Source: Roseomonas sp. (GTDB lineage Bacteria; Pseudomonadota; Alphaproteobacteria; Acetobacterales; Acetobacteraceae). From it: a DNA stretch of 17,228 nucleotides. This document shows positions 14,715 to 17,228 of the stretch, in pieces. Positions within the stretch are counted from its first letter, which is position 1, and each line of letters starts with the position of its first letter. The stretch covers positions 1 to 17,228 of the forward strand of contig JADCFR010000098.1 of assembly GCA_020249415.1 (NCBI GenBank). Direction: 5' to 3'. The translations under genes were made by a program, and so were the position numbers. The notes under the pieces are model-generated. The model ran no database searches. It saw only the letters and a program-made list of their open reading frames with translations, and was not told where the DNA came from.

Positions 14715-16121
14715 GTGGAGTCACTCCCGCTTGCGCTGATCGGTGCACTGCTGCCGCTGCCAATGTGGCTTTGGCTGCGCCGACAGGTAGCGGCACGCTT
14801 CAGCATGTGGGTTGCGCTGGATGCAGCGCCCTGGCTTGCGGCGTATCTGCTGCTGCTTGGCATGACAGCGCGACCCCTGCTTTCAGGCGGGGCGGTTGCG
14901 GGCGCCTTGCTGTTCATAGCCATCGCGGCATTCGCCAAACGCGCCAGGCTGGGTGATGGCTTGGTCTTCACCGATGGCGGGCTGTTATGGCAGGTGTTTG
15001 TGCATCCGCGCTTTTACGTGCCCTTTGTGCCCAGGGCCGTGCTGGTGGTGGGTGTCATTGCTGGTATCGCGCTGGCGCTTGGCGTGCTTGTGTTGGAACC
15101 AGGGCTTGATTTTGCGTCAGCGCAGCGCGTTGCGGTGCTGGTCTTGGGTGCTGTCTTGCTTGGCATCACGCTAAGGCCGCTTTTCCTGTTGCGCGGCGCA
15201 ATCATCCAGCAGGTGCCTGCCGCAGATGCCGCAGGCTTCGGACCCCTGGCCTGCTTTGCGCTACATGCGCGGCTGGCGGCGACTGAGCGTGCCGCTCGGC
15301 AAGCGCGCCATGCACCCGCACCGCCGATGCTGCATCTGGCCGATCCAGCGCCGCATTTGCTGTTGCTGCAACTGGAAAGTTTTTGTGACCCGCGCCGCTT
15401 TGGCCTGGCGCAGGCTCTGCCGCATAAGGATCGGCTGGCGCAGACAGCGCTGACACAGGGTTCGCTGGCGGTTTCGGCCTTTGGCGCCAATACCATGCGC
15501 ACGGAATTCGCCGTGCTGACCGGGCTTGAGGATACGGCGCTGGGGCTTGATCGCTTCAACCCATATTTTCGCTTCGCGCGCCAACCAATCGGGTCTCTGG
15601 CTTGGGAATTGCGCGGTGCTGGATATCAAACCCTGTGCCTGCATCCCTTTGATGCGCGTTTTTTTGGCCGTGACAAGGTGCTGCCCGCACTTGGCTTTGC
15701 ACGATTTGATGCAGCGCCGGCCTTTGAAGACGCAGAGCATGTGCGCGGTTTGGTATCGGATGCCGCCATCGCGCAGCGACTTGCCGCTGATCTTGCAGCG
15801 GCGACCTTACCGGGGTTTTGGTATGTGATTACGGTGGCGGCCCATGGGCCATGGGAAGGCGATGATCCTGCGCGCAGCTGGGCTGACTGCATGGCCGCGA
15901 GTGATGCCATGTTGGGTGAGGTGATGCGCGCTGCAAAAGCCTGCCCGCGCCCGGTTGTGGTAGTGGCCTTTGGGGATCATCGCCCGGCCTTACCCATCGC
16001 ACAGGGGGGGAAGGAAACGGATTACGTGATCTGGCGCAGTGATCGCCCCGGAGATGGGCGCGCGGAAAAGCTGAACGCTGTCGGCCTGCACCGCGCCATC
16101 AGGGACGCGATGCAGGGCTGA
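14715..16121 (+). CDS. LTA synthase-like membrane sulfatase-fold transferase/hydrolase
   Basis: A 468-residue membrane enzyme of the sulfatase/alkaline phosphatase superfamily. About five hydrophobic helices occupy residues 1-170, followed by a catalytic domain expected on the periplasmic side. Landmarks match lipoteichoic acid synthase-type phosphoglycerol transferases: LESF with Glu221, GANTMRTEF with the nucleophile candidate Thr260, LHPFDARFFGRDKVLPALGF, TVAAHGPW and the metal site FGDHRP with Asp421 and His422. In a Gram-negative cell such enzymes usually add phosphoglycerol or similar groups to glycans or lipids of the envelope. The start is a GTG 5 bases after the preceding stop with no good Shine-Dalgarno sequence. 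The ATG at 14763 (residue 17) is an alternative that would cut the first helix short. It converges with the amidase, 7 bases between stops. Confidence 0.83.
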   Translation: MESLPLALIGALLPLPMWLWLRRQVAARFSMWVALDAAPWLAAYLLLLGMTARPLLSGGAVAGALLFIAIAAFAKRARLGDGLVFTDGGLLWQVFVHPRFYVPFVPRAVLVVGVIAGIALALGVLVLEPGLDFASAQRVAVLVLGAVLLGITLRPLFLLRGAIIQQVPAADAAGFGPLACFALHARLAATERAARQARHAPAPPMLHLADPAPHLLLLQLESFCDPRRFGLAQALPHKDRLAQTALTQGSLAVSAFGANTMRTEFAVLTGLEDTALGLDRFNPYFRFARQPIGSLAWELRGAGYQTLCLHPFDARFFGRDKVLPALGFARFDAAPAFEDAEHVRGLVSDAAIAQRLAADLAAATLPGFWYVITVAAHGPWEGDDPARSWADCMAASDAMLGEVMRAAKACPRPVVVVAFGDHRPALPIAQGGKETDYVIWRSDRPGDGRAEKLNAVGLHRAIRDAMQG

Positions 16122-16128
16122 TCAGGCT

Positions 16129-17228
16129 TTACTGTACCGGATCAATCGGCGTGATTGGCGCGCCGGCGGCTTCAATGGTGGCGCCCGCTTGCAGCAGCAA
16201 ATCCTCCCGATAGCGGCCGGCGAGCAATTGCACGCCGACCGGAATGCGCCCGACCGTGCCGGTGGTGACGGTAAGGCCAGGCAGGCCCATCAGCGGCAGG
16301 CCCACTTGCGTGAGCTGCGCTTCCATGATGCGGCGGAAGGCCGCCGGGCTTTCGACATCTTCCTGATCGCGGAAGGGCAATTCGCCGGATACGGGCGTGA
16401 TCGCCACCGGGAAGCGCTCAAAAAATTCCATCCAAAGCCGCAGGAAATAGGAACGCTTCTGCAGCGCATCCATGAAGCTGTTCAGATCAGGATTGGGGCA
16501 AAGTTCTTCCATCTGCGCGAAGATGAAGCTGGCATCCGGATCACCTTCCTGATGCAAGGCGCTATTGAGGCCGCGGCGGCTTTCCGCAAGCCAGAGCATC
16601 GCTTGCAATTGCGCGGGTTCGCGCAAGGGCGGTGTGTCTGATTCCTCGATGGTCCAGCCGGCGGCTTCCAAGCGGCGGGCGGCATCACGAAGCGCCGCCT
16701 GCACTTCGGGTTGCAGCTTCATGCCATCCGGCGAAAGGCACAGCGCGGCGCGCTTTGGCGCGGGCGGGCCTTCCATCGCAGCTTCCACCCACCAGGGGTC
16801 GCGGATATCGCGCGCGCACATGGCGCCGAAAGCGAGTTTCACATCGGCGATACTGCGCGCCAGCGGGCCACTCACCGCCATAAGCTGCCCACCAATATGA
16901 CGTTCCGCGCCCGAAGCATTCCAGGCCGGAATGCGGCCAAGTGTGGGGCGGAGCCCATGGATACCGCAGGCATAGGCGGGATAGCGAATGGAGCCGCCAA
17001 TATCCGTACCATGCCCAATCGCGCCAATGCCGGCCATGGTGGCAGCACCCGCGCCGCCCGAGGAACCACCCGGCGTAATGCTGGGGTCGCGCGGGTTTTT
17101 CGTATGGCCATGCAGCGAATTGCGCGTGAACCACCTCAGCGAGAAAGCCGGCGTATTGGTCCGCCCGATAATCACCGCGCCTGCCTTGCGCAGATTGGCG
17201 ACCACGGGGTTGTCCTGCTTTGCAATCA
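16129..17228 (-). CDS. amidase signature family amidase (partial, N-terminus beyond the right edge)
   Basis: An amidase-signature enzyme that hydrolyses amide bonds with a Ser-cisSer-Lys triad. The frame is open to the window end; the in-frame GTG at 17205 is an internal Val, because IAKQDNP continues the conserved sequence upstream of it. Seen are VANLRKAGAVIIGRTNTPAF, the TPGGSSGGAGAA signature with the cis-Ser, GTDIGGSIRYPA with the nucleophile Ser, GIHGLRPTLGRIP and a C-terminal LPLMGLPGLTVTTG and GVQLLAGRYRED. The catalytic Lys of the N-terminal VKD motif lies outside the window. About 366 residues are visible; full members are roughly 450-500. Substrate is unknown; the FSLRWFTRNSLHGHTKNP segment resembles uncharacterised proteobacterial amidases rather than GatA. 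Confidence 0.92.
   Translation of the reverse strand, partial: IAKQDNPVVANLRKAGAVIIGRTNTPAFSLRWFTRNSLHGHTKNPRDPSITPGGSSGGAGAATMAGIGAIGHGTDIGGSIRYPAYACGIHGLRPTLGRIPAWNASGAERHIGGQLMAVSGPLARSIADVKLAFGAMCARDIRDPWWVEAAMEGPPAPKRAALCLSPDGMKLQPEVQAALRDAARRLEAAGWTIEESDTPPLREPAQLQAMLWLAESRRGLNSALHQEGDPDASFIFAQMEELCPNPDLNSFMDALQKRSYFLRLWMEFFERFPVAITPVSGELPFRDQEDVESPAAFRRIMEAQLTQVGLPLMGLPGLTVTTGTVGRIPVGVQLLAGRYREDLLLQAGATIEAAGAPITPIDPVQ

Noticed and set aside
13849..16121. Phosphonate biosynthesis cluster based on the PEP mutase-like gene
   Set aside because: No phosphonopyruvate decarboxylase, aminotransferase or other phosphonate gene is present, and the mutase motif is not intact.
1..17228. Mobile island, prophage, CRISPR or defence system
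   Set aside because: No integrase, transposase, phage structural gene, direct-repeat array, tRNA-bounded edge or defence domain was seen, and the gene style is uniform across the window.

Overview
The window reads as a housekeeping and metabolic stretch of a high-GC alphaproteobacterial chromosome. The family mix suggests Rhodospirillales, probably Acetobacteraceae (Roseomonas-like). This rests on the his cluster carrying DUF2628 and GNAT genes, an HslV with an alphaproteobacterial-type propeptide, an orphan Bug-type tricarboxylate receptor and a HAMP chemoreceptor. The taxonomic placement is inference from gene content only. No transposase, integrase, phage gene, CRISPR array, tRNA or rRNA was seen, and no stretch over 300 bases lacks a gene.

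Left part (1-3413, + strand): the end of a dTDP-L-rhamnose operon. A probable rfbB tail is followed by rfbA, rfbC and rfbD, each overlapping the next by one to four bases. The products turn glucose-1-phosphate plus dTTP into dTDP-L-rhamnose for surface polysaccharide. A separate gene follows for a Tat-type exported Bug/TctC solute receptor without transporter partners.

3439-6151 (- strand): a tight hslV-hslU-ecsC unit. HslV and HslU form the two-part ATP-dependent protease. An EcsC-family protein starts 2 bases after hslU.

6241-9196 (+ strand): a histidine biosynthesis run hisB - DUF2628 - hisH - GNAT - hisA, almost all translationally coupled. hisF, the partner of hisH, does not follow hisA. 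A long chemoreceptor gene (9346-11427) comes next, preceded by a leader with an inverted repeat touching its ribosome binding site.

11428-11636 is a convergent intergenic region with a very strong hairpin, a perfect DnaA-box match, a near match and a second hairpin. To its right a minus-strand amidohydrolase-MFS transporter pair (ATGA overlap) diverges from a plus-strand isocitrate lyase/PEP mutase-family gene. That gene is followed 5 bases later by a membrane LTA-synthase-like sulfatase-fold enzyme. The right edge holds a convergent amidase whose N-terminus lies outside the window.

I found no convincing new multi-gene system. The points most worth checking are the EcsC coupling to HslUV, the two non-histidine genes in the his operon, the structured chemoreceptor leader, the DnaA-box intergenic region and the LTA-synthase-like enzyme.
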